Shown one piece after another: positions 17,516-25,285 of a stretch of DNA of 64,000 bases (its first letter is position 1; each line of letters opens with the position of its first letter). The notes below the pieces were generated by a model. It worked only from the letters and a program-made list of their open reading frames with translations, searched no databases and was not told the origin of the DNA. The DNA is taken from contig NZ_CATNLZ010000033.1 in the NCBI RefSeq assembly GCF_950101795.1, positions 246,916-310,915 of the forward strand, written 5' to 3'. The translations under genes were made by a program, and so were the position numbers. The DNA is from Nocardioides sp. T2.26MG-1. Lineage in GTDB: Bacteria > Actinomycetota > Actinomycetes > Propionibacteriales > Nocardioidaceae.

Positions 17516-18184
17516 ATGGAGGGTCGAGAGTTCAAGGACGCGGTGTTCGAGCAGTTCGCACGAGTCGCGAGTGCGTTCGCGAGTCCCAAGCGTCTGGAGA
17601 TCGTCGACCTGCTGGCACAGGGGCCCCGGTCGGTGGAGTCGATCGCCGCGCAGACCTCGATGACGGTCAGCGCCACGTCGCGGCACCTGCAGGTCCTGCG
17701 CAATGCGGGCCTGGTGACCTCTTCGCGGGATGCCCAGCGGGTGGTCTACCGGGTCGCCGACCTGAGCGTCGTGGCCGCCTACCGGGCGCTGCGGGAGGCT
17801 GCTGAGGCCCGGATCGCGGAGGTCCGCCAGCTCGCGGAGGCGTTCTTCGGCGAGGTCGACGGCGCCGAGCCGCTCGGCGTCGAGGAGCTCCTGGAGCGCT
17901 CGGGGCGCGGTGACGTGATCGTGGTCGACGTCCGGCCCGCAGAGGAGTTCGCCGCCGGCCACATCGCCGGAGCCGTCAGCATGCCGCTGGCGGATCTGAC
18001 CGAACGGATCGCGGACCTGCCCTCCGACGCGACGGTCGTCGCCTACTGCCGGGGCCCGTACTGCGTGCTCTCCGCCGAGGCCGTTCGGCGGCTGCGCGCG
18101 GCCGGAGTCGCGGCCCAGCGAGTCGAGGCCGGCATCGACGACTGGCGCCGTGCCGGCCGCTCTCTCGAGTTCGGCGCAGCCTGA
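17516..18184 (+). CDS. ArsR-family repressor fused to a rhodanese domain
   Basis: A 222-residue fusion. Residues 8-100 are an ArsR/SmtB winged helix (ASPKRLEIVDLLAQG, then SMTVSATSRHLQVLRNAGLV). Residues 125-218 are a rhodanese domain (VIVVDVRPAEEFAAGHIAGA) with active-site loop CRGPYC holding Cys178 and Cys183. These are the only cysteines in the protein: the ArsR part has none, so the usual SqrR/BigR thiol pair is missing and persulfide sensing, if it occurs, must involve the rhodanese loop. It heads the sulfur operon and has a dyad over its own promoter, so autoregulation is likely. Inferred signal: sulfide, persulfide or thiosulfate. Confidence 0.88.
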   Translation: MEGREFKDAVFEQFARVASAFASPKRLEIVDLLAQGPRSVESIAAQTSMTVSATSRHLQVLRNAGLVTSSRDAQRVVYRVADLSVVAAYRALREAAEARIAEVRQLAEAFFGEVDGAEPLGVEELLERSGRGDVIVVDVRPAEEFAAGHIAGAVSMPLADLTERIADLPSDATVVAYCRGPYCVLSAEAVRRLRAAGVAAQRVEAGIDDWRRAGRSLEFGAA

Positions 18185-18232
18185 GTCTCCCTTCCGACCA
18201 ACCTGCTGACACTCGACGACGAAGGACACACC

Positions 18233-18583
18233 ATGCGCACCCTCCTGATCATCAACGGCCCGGCCTACGGCTCGGACACCACCTACAACGCCGTGCGCCT
18301 CGCCGTCGCCTTGGCCAAGAAGGACGACCAGGATGTGCATGTCTTCCTCATGGGCGACGCCGTCACCGTCGCGATGCGCAACCAGAAGACCCCCGACGGG
18401 TACTACACGCTCGACCGGATGCTGGCCGCCGTACCGCGCAGCGGCGGGCAGGTGCTGTGCTGCGGCACCTGCATGGATGCCCGCGGGGTCGGTGCGGACA
18501 TGCTCATGGACCACGCGCGCCGCTCGACGATGGATGAGCTCGCGGACCTGACAGTCGCCGCGGACAAGGTCCTCGTCTTCTGA
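18233..18583 (+). CDS. DsrE-family sulfur-carrier protein
   Basis: A 116-residue DsrE/DsrF-like protein. It starts with the family's MRTLLIINGPAYGSD strand and has VHVFLMGDAV in the middle. A cysteine-rich loop LCCGTCMDARG lies in the position where DsrE-type carriers hold a reactive persulfide cysteine. The ribosome binding site GAAGGA is six bases before the ATG. Its stop codon shares one base with the start of the next gene (TGATG), so it is coupled to the flavoprotein. Probable role: accepting sulfane sulfur from the flavoprotein or the rhodanese and passing it on. Confidence 0.85.
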   Translation: MRTLLIINGPAYGSDTTYNAVRLAVALAKKDDQDVHVFLMGDAVTVAMRNQKTPDGYYTLDRMLAAVPRSGGQVLCCGTCMDARGVGADMLMDHARRSTMDELADLTVAADKVLVF

Positions 18584-19743
18584 TGGCCACTCCCATGAGT
18601 CCGCAGACGGTCCTGGTGCTGGGCGGCGGGATAGGCGGCGTCGTCACGGCCAACCGGCTGCGTCGCCGACTGGACCGCCGCCACCGGGTGGTCCTGGTCG
18701 ACCGGGAGCAGGACTTCACGCTCGCGGCTTCCTACCTGTGGGTCATGACGGGGCACCGGACGCCCGCGCAGGTCACCCGCCCACTGCGCCGCCTGGAACG
18801 ACGCGGCATCGACGTACGCACCGGAACCGTGGAGCGCATCGATCCCGCGGAACGCAGCGTGGTCATCGACGGAAAGGTGCTCACCGGGGACTACCTGGTG
18901 GTCAGCCTCGGCGCGCAGCAGACACCCGAGACGATCCCGGGGCTCGCCGAGGAGGGGCACACCTTCGCGACCTTGACCGGTGCCCAGCGGCTCGGCGTCG
19001 AGCTGGGCCGCATCGACTCCGGTCGGGTCCTGGTGGCCACCGCCTCGCCGGTCTACCGGTGCCCGGCTGCGCCGTACGAGGCCGCGTTCCTCATCGACGC
19101 ACTGCTGCGCCGGCGGCAGGTGCGCGATCGCGTCGAGGTGGTCGTGCACGCGGCCGAGCCCGGGCCGATGGGTGTGGCCGGCCCGACGGTCTCCGGGGCG
19201 GTGACCAACCTGCTCGCCGCCCGCGGCATCACCTACCGGCCCAGCCACCAGATCACCCGCATCGAGCGCGATCTGGCACGGTTCGCCGACGGCCAGGACG
19301 TGCCGTTCGATCTGCTCGCCTACATGCCGCCCATCGCCGCCCCGACCGTGGTCGGCGACTCCGGTCTGGCCGGCCCCGGCGGCTGGAGCGAGGCCGACAG
19401 GCACACCTTGCAGACCGGGTACCCGGGCGTCTACGCGATCGGTGACAACGTCCAGATCACCCTGGCCATGGGGAAGCCACTCCCCCGCGCCGGCGTGTTC
19501 GCTCACGCACAGGCCCTGGTGGTCGCCGACACCATCGCGGCGACCATCCTGGGCCGGTCTGCGCCGGCGGGCTTCAACGGGCACGGCGGTTGCTTCATCG
19601 AGACCGGCGACGCCCGCGCCGGCTACGGCTCGGGCGACTTCTACGCCGACCCCGCACCGCGCGTCGCCCTGCGACCACCGGGCCGGGCCCTCCACCTGGG
19701 CAAGGTCGCGTTCGAGCAGAACGTTCTGAGGAGATGGCTGTGA
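18583..19743 (+). CDS. FAD-dependent sulfide:quinone oxidoreductase-like protein
   Basis: A 386-residue flavoprotein of the SQR / flavocytochrome c sulfide dehydrogenase family. The FAD-binding GxGxxG is LVLGGGIGGVVTANRL at residues 11-26, a second nucleotide motif is around YLVVSLGAQQTPE, and the FAD ribityl contact is GVYAIGDNVQITL. Cys160 in YRCPAAPYE is in the place of a catalytic SQR cysteine; the only other cysteine is Cys337 in GGCFIETGD, so the usual three-cysteine set is reduced to two. The C-terminal GKVAFEQNVLRRW is an amphipathic, aromatic end that could associate with the membrane. Expected reaction: oxidation of sulfide to a protein or small-molecule persulfide. A second ATG lies four codons in. 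Confidence 0.8.
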   Translation: MATPMSPQTVLVLGGGIGGVVTANRLRRRLDRRHRVVLVDREQDFTLAASYLWVMTGHRTPAQVTRPLRRLERRGIDVRTGTVERIDPAERSVVIDGKVLTGDYLVVSLGAQQTPETIPGLAEEGHTFATLTGAQRLGVELGRIDSGRVLVATASPVYRCPAAPYEAAFLIDALLRRRQVRDRVEVVVHAAEPGPMGVAGPTVSGAVTNLLAARGITYRPSHQITRIERDLARFADGQDVPFDLLAYMPPIAAPTVVGDSGLAGPGGWSEADRHTLQTGYPGVYAIGDNVQITLAMGKPLPRAGVFAHAQALVVADTIAATILGRSAPAGFNGHGGCFIETGDARAGYGSGDFYADPAPRVALRPPGRALHLGKVAFEQNVLRRWL

Positions 19744-20888
19744 GCGCCGAGGACGTGATCTACCTCGACCACAACGCAACCACACCCCTCGCTCCGCAGG
19801 TGCTCGCGGCGATGCTGCCCTTCCTGACCGAGGCCCACGGCAACCCGTCCAGCCCGCACGCGCCCGGACGCCGGGCGGCTGAGGCGGTGGCCGTCGCCCG
19901 CGAGCAGGTGGCAGGTCTGATCGGTGCCAGTCCTGCCGAGATCTTCTTCACCTCGGGCGGCACGGAGTCGAACAACCTCGCACTGAGGGGCTCTGCAGCA
20001 GCCGCGTCGGGCGATCGACGCCGCATCGTCACCTCCACGGTGGAGCACCCAGCCACCGTCCAGCCGCTCGCCCACCTGGGCTCGCACGGCTGGACCGTCA
20101 CCACCGTCGGCGTCACGAGCGACGGACACCTCGACCTACCCGCGTTCCATGCGGCACTCGGCGCGGATGTTGGGCTCGTCACGGTCATGCTCGCGCAGAA
20201 CGAGACCGGCGCCGTCATGCCCCTGACCAAGGTCGCCGCGGCAGCCCGGGCCGCTGGGTCAATCGTCCACACCGATGCCGCCCAGGCCGTCGGCAAGATC
20301 GCCGTCGACGTCGACGAGCTCGGGGTCGACCTGCTCTCGATCGCCGGACACAAGCTCTATGCACCCAAGGGCATCGGCGCCCTCTACGTGCGGACCGACA
20401 CCCCCCTGGCGCCGGTGCTGCGTGGCGCAGGGCAGGAGCACGGGATACGTCCCGGCACCGAGAACGTCGCAGGGATCGTGGGCCTGGGCGCTGCGAGCGC
20501 CCTCGCCCGTGCGGACCTGCGCGAGGAGGCGGCCCGCACCGCGGAGCTGCGCGACCAGCTCGAGCTCCGCCTGAGGGCCGCGGTCCCGACGCTCGCGCGC
20601 CTGACGCCGCGCCGGGGTTCGCTGCCCAACACCCTGTTGGTCGTGTTCCCCCACGTAGCCGGCTGGGACCTGCTCGAGGCATGCCCGACCCTCGCCGCTG
20701 CGACCGGGTCGGCCTGCCACTCCGGGGTGCACCGCCCCTCGGAGGCGGTGCTCTCCATGGGACTGGAGCCGTCCGCCGCTCGTGGCGCAGTGCGCCTGTC
20801 CCTGGGACGGGGCACCTCCGAGGAGCACGTCGAAGCGGCAGCGGCGGCGCTGCTCGACGCATATCACGGCCTGGCCGCCCGTCGATGA
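19740..20888 (+). CDS. Cysteine desulfurase (NifS/IscS family)
   Basis: A 382-residue PLP enzyme that takes sulfur from L-cysteine as a persulfide, leaving alanine. Motifs: IYLDHNATTPLAP at the N-terminus, FTSGGTESNNLAL, the catalytic base His in TVEHPA, PLP lysine Lys205 in GHKLYAPKG, and the persulfide cysteine Cys326 in TGSACHSGVH. GTG at 19740 is preferred because GAGGAG lies six bases upstream and the codon overlaps the preceding stop as GTGA; ATG at 19734 would leave no room for that site. It is not next to iscU or suf genes, so its likely partners are the DsrE and TusA-like carriers in the same operon. Confidence 0.9.
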   Translation: MSAEDVIYLDHNATTPLAPQVLAAMLPFLTEAHGNPSSPHAPGRRAAEAVAVAREQVAGLIGASPAEIFFTSGGTESNNLALRGSAAAASGDRRRIVTSTVEHPATVQPLAHLGSHGWTVTTVGVTSDGHLDLPAFHAALGADVGLVTVMLAQNETGAVMPLTKVAAAARAAGSIVHTDAAQAVGKIAVDVDELGVDLLSIAGHKLYAPKGIGALYVRTDTPLAPVLRGAGQEHGIRPGTENVAGIVGLGAASALARADLREEAARTAELRDQLELRLRAAVPTLARLTPRRGSLPNTLLVVFPHVAGWDLLEACPTLAAATGSACHSGVHRPSEAVLSMGLEPSAARGAVRLSLGRGTSEEHVEAAAAALLDAYHGLAARR

Positions 20889-21211
20889 CCGGTTCCGCCC
20901 CTGGGCACCCCCACGCGCCGACAGAGGCTGTCCACCACCTCGACGGGGGCGATCTGGGCTGCGCGCGGTTGCTCATCCTCCTGCGCGACCATGCGGCCAA
21001 GCTCGACCCGGGCACGCTCGTGCATCTGACGACCAGCGATCCCGTTGCGCCGATCGACCTGCCGGCCTGGTGTCGGCTGACGGGTCACAGCTACCTCGGT
21101 CCCGTCCCCACGCCCGGGACCCCGACGTACGGCATCCGGGTCACCGGCCGACCTGTGCCGACTCGCGGACACCAGCCCTGGCACCCTGCAACCGGTCAGG
21201 ACCGCTCCTGA
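20885..21211 (+). CDS. TusA/SirA-like sulfur carrier with altered CPxP motif
   Basis: A 108-residue protein whose centre matches the TusA fold: HLDGGDLGCARLLILLRDH, a beta strand TLVHLTTSDPVAPIDLPAW, and CRLTGHSYLG. Cys26 sits where TusA has its catalytic cysteine, but the usual CPxP is CARL; Cys63 in AWCRLTGH is the second conserved cysteine of this family. The C-terminal 30 residues are an unrelated Pro/Thr/His-rich tail. ATG at 20885 overlaps the desulfurase stop as ATGA. The expected role is to accept persulfide sulfur from the desulfurase or DsrE protein. Identification rests on motif and context. Confidence 0.68.
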   Translation: MTGSAPGHPHAPTEAVHHLDGGDLGCARLLILLRDHAAKLDPGTLVHLTTSDPVAPIDLPAWCRLTGHSYLGPVPTPGTPTYGIRVTGRPVPTRGHQPWHPATGQDRS

Positions 21212-21283
21212 GCTCGCCAGGGCAGCCTGAGGAGCTGACCGGTACCACGGGGGCGCGTGACACCCTCCGGAACCCGCGACCCG

Positions 21284-21289
21284 TACCGT
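21284..21289 (+). promoter_or_regulatory. -10 box TACCGT, leaderless start
   Basis: TACCGT lies six bases before the ATG at 21296. It decides the start of the kinase-like gene against an upstream in-frame GTG at 21257, which lies before this box. Confidence 0.5.
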
Positions 21290-21295
21290 GGCGAC

Positions 21296-21868
21296 ATGAT
21301 CCCCGCGGTCCCCGCCGGCACGCGGCTGCTCGGCATCGCCGGGGCTCCCGGGGCCGGGAAGTCCACGCTGGCCGGCTCCCTCGGTCTCCCCATCGTGCCG
21401 ATGGACGGGTTCCACTACGCCGACGTCGAGCTGGTGCGGCGTGGGCTGCGCGACCGCAAGGGCGCGCCCGAGACCTTCGACGCAGAGGGGTACGCCGCAC
21501 TGCTGCGGCGGGTCCGCTCCGGCGAGGAGGGCGTCGTGGCCCCGATGTTCGAGCGCGGCCTGGAGCAGCCGCTGGCGGGCGCGATCCCGGTGCCGGCGAC
21601 GGGCACGGTCGTCACCGAGGGCAACTACCTGCTGCTCGACGAGCCGCGATGGCGGGCCGTCCGCGCCGAGATCGACGTGGTCTGGCACGTGGACGTCGAC
21701 GACGCGCTGCGCGTCGAGCGGCTGGTCGCCCGGCATGTGCGGTTCGGCAAGACGCCGGAGGCCGCCCGCGAGTGGGTCGAGCGGGTCGACGGCGCCAACG
21801 CCCGGCTGGTCGAGGCGGCCCGCGACCGCGCCGACCTGGTCGTCGACCTCAGCGACTGGACGCCCTGA
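21296..21868 (+). CDS. P-loop nucleoside/sugar kinase-like protein
   Basis: A 190-residue kinase of the uridine-kinase / pantothenate-kinase-like family. Walker A GAPGAGKS is at residues 15-22, MDGFHYADVEL matches the substrate-binding DGF/H motif of uridine and fructose kinase-like proteins, VVTEGNYLLLDEP is the Walker B-like strand, and RLVARHVRFGKTPEAA is the arginine-rich lid. The natural substrate cannot be read from sequence; annotators usually call such proteins nucleoside/nucleotide kinase family. It is monocistronic and its 3' end overlaps the convergent phoD gene by 20 bases. Confidence 0.82.
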   Translation: MIPAVPAGTRLLGIAGAPGAGKSTLAGSLGLPIVPMDGFHYADVELVRRGLRDRKGAPETFDAEGYAALLRRVRSGEEGVVAPMFERGLEQPLAGAIPVPATGTVVTEGNYLLLDEPRWRAVRAEIDVVWHVDVDDALRVERLVARHVRFGKTPEAAREWVERVDGANARLVEAARDRADLVVDLSDWTP

Positions 21869-23432
21869 GCGGTGGCTCCGGCTCCACCGCCGTGGACCAC
21901 AGCGCCGTGCCGGAGCCGTCGTACAGCGTCACCGTCAGCAGGCCGTCCGCGGCGATCGCGACGTGGCCGAAGAACTGGTTGCCGGCGCGCGGCGACTGCG
22001 CCCACGCGGCCGTCTCGTTGCCCTTCGAGAACACGACCTCGGGGCCGAAGGTGCCGTCGAGCTGCGCGTCCTTGGTCTCGAACGTGCCGGCCGCGGCCGG
22101 CCCGGAGACGAACTCCCAGAACGGGTCGAAGTCGGTGAACGCCGCTCGGTCCGGGCTGTAGTGGTGGGCCGCGGTGTAGTGGACGTCGGCCGTCAGCCAC
22201 ACGACGTTGCGGACGCCGGCGCGCTGGAACGCCGCGAGGACCCGGGCCAGCTCGGGCTCGCGGCCGGTCGGCGGGCCGTCGTCGTCGTTGGGCACGCTGT
22301 CGAGGTCGTCGGCGTGGTTGGAGGGGGCCGAGAGCGGCAGGTCCGCGGAGATCACCTTCCAGGTGGCCCGCGACCGAGTGACCTGCTCGATCAGCCAACG
22401 TTCCTGCTCGGGGCCGAGCAGGCCCGGCTGGCCGGTCGACGCCGACGTCGGGTTGGGGCCGCGGTAGGAGCGCATGTCGAGGCAGAACAGGTCGAGGTGC
22501 TGGCCGCGCGGCACCCGCCGGTAGATCCGCTGCGGCGCGAAGCCGTCGCCGTCCCGGTCGACGAGCGTGCGGACCGGGATCGGCTGGTACTCCTGCCACG
22601 CCCGGCGCCCGCGCAGCGCCAGCACGTCGGCCCGGCGCTCGGTGTAGCGGCTGTCGTCGACGACCTCGCCCGGGTACCAGTTGTTGCAGGTCTCGTGGTC
22701 GTCCCACTGCGAGACCGTCGGCACCTCGGCGTACAGCGCCCGGACGTTGTCGTCGAGCAGCGGGTATCGGTGCCGGCCGCGGAACTCCGCGAGTGTCTCG
22801 GCGACCTTGCCGACCCCCTCGGCCACCACGTTGCGCCAGGTCTCCCCCGTCGGCTCGGGCACGGTCTCGAGGATCTCGATGTCGGCGTAGATCGTGTCGC
22901 CGCAGTGCAGGAAGAAGTCGGGCCGGGTGTCGAGCATCGCGCGGTACGTCGTCAGCCCGCCCAGGTCGGGGTTGATCCCGAACCCCTGGCCGCACGTGTC
23001 GCCGGACCATACGAACGACTGCGCCGCGGCGTGGATCGGTGCCGTCGTGAAGCTGACCCGCTGGACCGCGCCCGCGGCACCGTCGGGTCCGGTGAACCAC
23101 AGGTCGGCGTCGTACCGCCGGCCGGGCGCGAGCCCGTCGAGCATGATCCGGGCGGTGCGGTCCGTGCGCTCGTCGGCCCAGACGCCCTCGATCTCGCGGA
23201 GCACCCGTCCGTTGCTGGAGATCCGGGCGTCGAGACGACCGTCGGCGCTCGCCCGGGACCAGAGCACGGCGGAGCCGGTGGTCACCTCCCCGGAGCGGAC
23301 GCCGTGGCTGTGCTCGACCCGCTCGCGAGCCAGTCCAGGTGTGCCGTGGCGGACGCTCCAGGCGAGCAGCCCCGGAGTCCCTCCGATCGCGACGCCGGCC
23401 ATCAGCGTGGCGCGTCTCCCGAGGAGGACCAT
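21849..23432 (-). CDS. phoD: Exported alkaline phosphatase D (PhoD-type metallophosphatase)
   Basis: A 527-residue phosphodiesterase/phosphomonoesterase. The N-terminal LGRRATLMAG followed by a hydrophobic stretch is a twin-arginine-like signal, as usual for PhoD. A fibronectin-like domain (residues about 40-130, GSAVLWSRAS) precedes the catalytic domain with FFLHCGDTIYAD, VPTVSQWDDHETCNNW and VVWLTADVHYTAAHHY, which carry the metal ligands. ATG at 23432 is preferred because CAGCGT, a -10-like box, lies seven bases upstream; an upstream GTG at 23441 overlaps that box. No Pho box was recognised. The gene follows the MarR-like gene on the same strand after 74 bases. Confidence 0.88.
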   Translation of the reverse strand: MVLLGRRATLMAGVAIGGTPGLLAWSVRHGTPGLARERVEHSHGVRSGEVTTGSAVLWSRASADGRLDARISSNGRVLREIEGVWADERTDRTARIMLDGLAPGRRYDADLWFTGPDGAAGAVQRVSFTTAPIHAAAQSFVWSGDTCGQGFGINPDLGGLTTYRAMLDTRPDFFLHCGDTIYADIEILETVPEPTGETWRNVVAEGVGKVAETLAEFRGRHRYPLLDDNVRALYAEVPTVSQWDDHETCNNWYPGEVVDDSRYTERRADVLALRGRRAWQEYQPIPVRTLVDRDGDGFAPQRIYRRVPRGQHLDLFCLDMRSYRGPNPTSASTGQPGLLGPEQERWLIEQVTRSRATWKVISADLPLSAPSNHADDLDSVPNDDDGPPTGREPELARVLAAFQRAGVRNVVWLTADVHYTAAHHYSPDRAAFTDFDPFWEFVSGPAAAGTFETKDAQLDGTFGPEVVFSKGNETAAWAQSPRAGNQFFGHVAIAADGLLTVTLYDGSGTALWSTAVEPEPPLRASSR

Positions 23433-23506
23433 GGCCCGCACGCTGTCGGCGCCGCCCGACGCGCGCCGTACGCCGACGTGTCGTGTCGGTCAACAGCGGG
23501 TGAGGA

Positions 23507-23917
23507 TCAGAGCGAGGCGAGCCCGGCGCGGGCGCGGTCGCGCACGTGCGTGAGCACGCGGGCGGCGGCGGCGAGGTCCTCGGCGGGCAGGTCTCGCCAG
23601 ATCGGCTCGATGCGTACGGCGATCTGCTCCTGCAGGTCGGCGACCAGCGCGCGGGACTGGGCGGTCGGCCGTCCGTCCTGGAGCAGCCCGGCCGCGGTGA
23701 GCCCCCGCACCAGTTCGGCGGCGTCGTCGAACCGGGCTCGGTCGGACACCGCGGCGGCGAGCTGGTCGGCGCTGCCCACCTCCCCCTCGAGGAGGTGGGC
23801 GAGCCGGAGCGTCACCCACTCGGGCTCGCTGAGCCTGCCGGCCAGGAGGGCGTTGAGCAGGGCGTTGAGGGTCTTCTCGGTCTCGCCGATGAGCTGGGGT
23901 CCGAAGGGAGTGGGCAT
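23507..23917 (-). CDS. MarR-like winged-helix protein
   Basis: A 136-residue helical protein starting MPTPFGPQLIGETEKTLNAL, with a predicted winged-helix core (SEPEWVTLRLAHLLEG, then RFDDAAELVRGLTAAGLL) and a C-terminal dimerisation helix. It resembles short MarR-type regulators but lacks a clear wing sequence, so DNA binding is inferred. AGGAGG seven bases before ATG 23917 supports the start. It is divergent from a second MarR gene at 23993; the 75-bp gap contains two dyads with identical half-sites, so one or both products probably regulate both genes. Confidence 0.68.
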   Translation of the reverse strand: MPTPFGPQLIGETEKTLNALLNALLAGRLSEPEWVTLRLAHLLEGEVGSADQLAAAVSDRARFDDAAELVRGLTAAGLLQDGRPTAQSRALVADLQEQIAVRIEPIWRDLPAEDLAAAARVLTHVRDRARAGLASL

Positions 23918-23934
23918 CGGATTGCCTCCTGGTC

Positions 23935-23975
23935 GTTGGTAGGACCAACGATAGCCGATCGTTGGCCGAGCCAAC
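23935..23975. promoter_or_regulatory. Two GTTGG-N5-CCAAC operators between divergent marR genes
   Basis: Dyad 1 is 23935-23949 and dyad 2 is 23961-23975; both have perfect GTTGG/CCAAC arms with a 5-base spacer, and their centres are 26 bp apart. The second lies just upstream of the -10 box of the rightward gene, the first between the dyads and the leftward ribosome binding site. This is the usual layout of a MarR-controlled divergent promoter. Confidence 0.7.
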
Positions 23976-23980
23976 AGTCC

Positions 23981-23986
23981 TAGACT
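23981..23986 (+). promoter_or_regulatory. -10 box TAGACT of the rightward marR gene
   Basis: TAGACT is six bases before the GTG at 23993, consistent with a leaderless transcript and with that GTG as the start. Confidence 0.5.
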
Positions 23987-23992
23987 GGGCGC

Positions 23993-24421
23993 GTGACGAC
24001 CTTGCGACGGGTGGCCGACCGACCCACCTGGCTGCTCAGCCGGGCGAACGCCCGGGCCCAGGGACTCCTCGCCGAGGCGTTCGCCGCGGCCGGGGTGCGC
24101 GGCTACCACTTCCGGCTGATGGCCGCGCTCGAGCAGCTCGGGCCGTGCAGTCAGGCCGACCTCGGCCGCGCGACCGCGATCGATCGCAGCGACGTCGTCG
24201 CCGTCCTCGACGACCTGGACGCCTGGGGCCTGACCCGCCGCAAACCGGACCCGGCCGACCGGCGGCGCAACGTGGTGCTGCTGACCGAGGACGGCGCGGC
24301 CCGGCTGGAGGAGCTCGACGCCGTGCTCGGCGGGGTCCAGGAGGCCGTCCTCGAGCCGCTGTCGGCCGCGGAGCGGGCCACGTTGCTCCGGCTGCTCCGC
24401 AGACTGGCGCCCGAGGGCTGA
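23993..24421 (+). CDS. MarR-family transcriptional regulator
   Basis: A 142-residue MarR protein. The winged helix is clear: FRLMAALEQLGPCSQADLGR, recognition helix IDRSDVVAVLDDLDAWGL, and a wing with the family's DPADRRRNVVLLTEDG. N- and C-terminal helices provide dimerisation. It starts at GTG 23993 just after a -10 box and the GTTGG-N5-CCAAC dyads, so autoregulation and control of the divergent gene are likely. The ligand is unknown. The gene ends five bases before the convergent SDR gene. Confidence 0.88.
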   Translation: MTTLRRVADRPTWLLSRANARAQGLLAEAFAAAGVRGYHFRLMAALEQLGPCSQADLGRATAIDRSDVVAVLDDLDAWGLTRRKPDPADRRRNVVLLTEDGAARLEELDAVLGGVQEAVLEPLSAAERATLLRLLRRLAPEG

Positions 24422-24425
24422 ACGG

Positions 24426-25202
24426 CTACTTGGGGGGCATCCGGATGCCGCCGTCGACGCGGACGACCTCGCCGTTCATGTAGCTGTTGGTGATGCACTC
24501 GACGACCATGCTGGCGAGCTCGTCGGGAACCCCGAGGCGCTTGGGGAACAGCACACTCTCGCCGAGCTTGGCCTTGAACGCCTCGGCCTGCTCGCCCTCG
24601 CCGTAGATCGGGGTGTCGATCAGGCCGGGGGCGACGGTGTTGAGACGAATGCCGGCCGCGGAGAGGTCGCGGGCGACCGGCAGCGTCATGCCGACGACGC
24701 CGCCCTTGGAGGCGGAGTAGGACGCCTGGCCGATCTGGCCGTCGAACGCCGCGACGCTCGCGAGGTTGACGATCGCACCGCGGCAGCCGTCCTCGTCGGG
24801 CTCGTTGCGGCTCATCGCGGTCGCCGCGAGCCGGGTCATGTCGAAGGTGCCGATCAGGTTGATCGCGATCACCTTGCGGAACGCCTCGAGGTCGTGGGCG
24901 GAGTCGAACTCGCCGTCGCGCCCGATCGTGCGCTGCGCCCAGCCGATGCCGGCGGAGTTGACGCACGCGCGCAGCGGCGCGATCGCGGCCGCGGCCTCGA
25001 CGGCCGCGCGGATCTGGTCGGTGTTCGTCACGTCGACCTGGGCGAACACGCCGCCGATCTCCTGGGCGAGCGCCTCGCCCTTGTCGGCCTGCAGGTCGGC
25101 GACCACGACGACCGCGCCCTTGGCGGCGAGCTGGCGGGCGGCGGCCGCGCCGATGCCCGACGCTCCGCCCGTGACGATGGCACTGGCTCCGTTGATGTCC
25201 AT
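24426..25202 (-). CDS. Short-chain dehydrogenase/reductase (3-hydroxyacyl-CoA dehydrogenase-like)
   Basis: A 258-residue SDR. The cofactor motif TGGASGIGAAAA is at residues 12-23, NSAG follows strand 4, the catalytic Ser is in NLASVAAFDG, and Tyr/Lys are in YSASKGGVV. The loop NSAGIGWAQRTIG and overall length are like type II 3-hydroxyacyl-CoA dehydrogenases (HSD17B10-like), which use NAD. ATG at 25202 lies seven bases after a -10 box TATGCT (25210-25215 on the minus strand), which rules out the in-frame ATG at 25214 inside that box. Single gene; no acyl-CoA genes adjoin it. Confidence 0.86.
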   Translation of the reverse strand: MDINGASAIVTGGASGIGAAAARQLAAKGAVVVVADLQADKGEALAQEIGGVFAQVDVTNTDQIRAAVEAAAAIAPLRACVNSAGIGWAQRTIGRDGEFDSAHDLEAFRKVIAINLIGTFDMTRLAATAMSRNEPDEDGCRGAIVNLASVAAFDGQIGQASYSASKGGVVGMTLPVARDLSAAGIRLNTVAPGLIDTPIYGEGEQAEAFKAKLGESVLFPKRLGVPDELASMVVECITNSYMNGEVVRVDGGIRMPPK

Positions 25203-25209
25203 GGCCCGG

Positions 25210-25215
25210 AGCATA
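25210..25215 (-). promoter_or_regulatory. -10 box TATGCT of the SDR gene
   Basis: On the minus strand TATGCT stands seven bases before the ATG at 25202, again the leaderless arrangement common in this window. Confidence 0.45.
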
Positions 25216-25285
25216 GTCATCGTCACAGTGGGACTGTCACGGTTGGTCGCGGGTTTCGGCTGCCAGCAGCCGATCCCGCACGGCC

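Noticed and set aside
25214..25214. ATG four codons upstream as the SDR start
   Set aside because: It falls in the TATGCT -10 box seven bases before the ATG at 25202.
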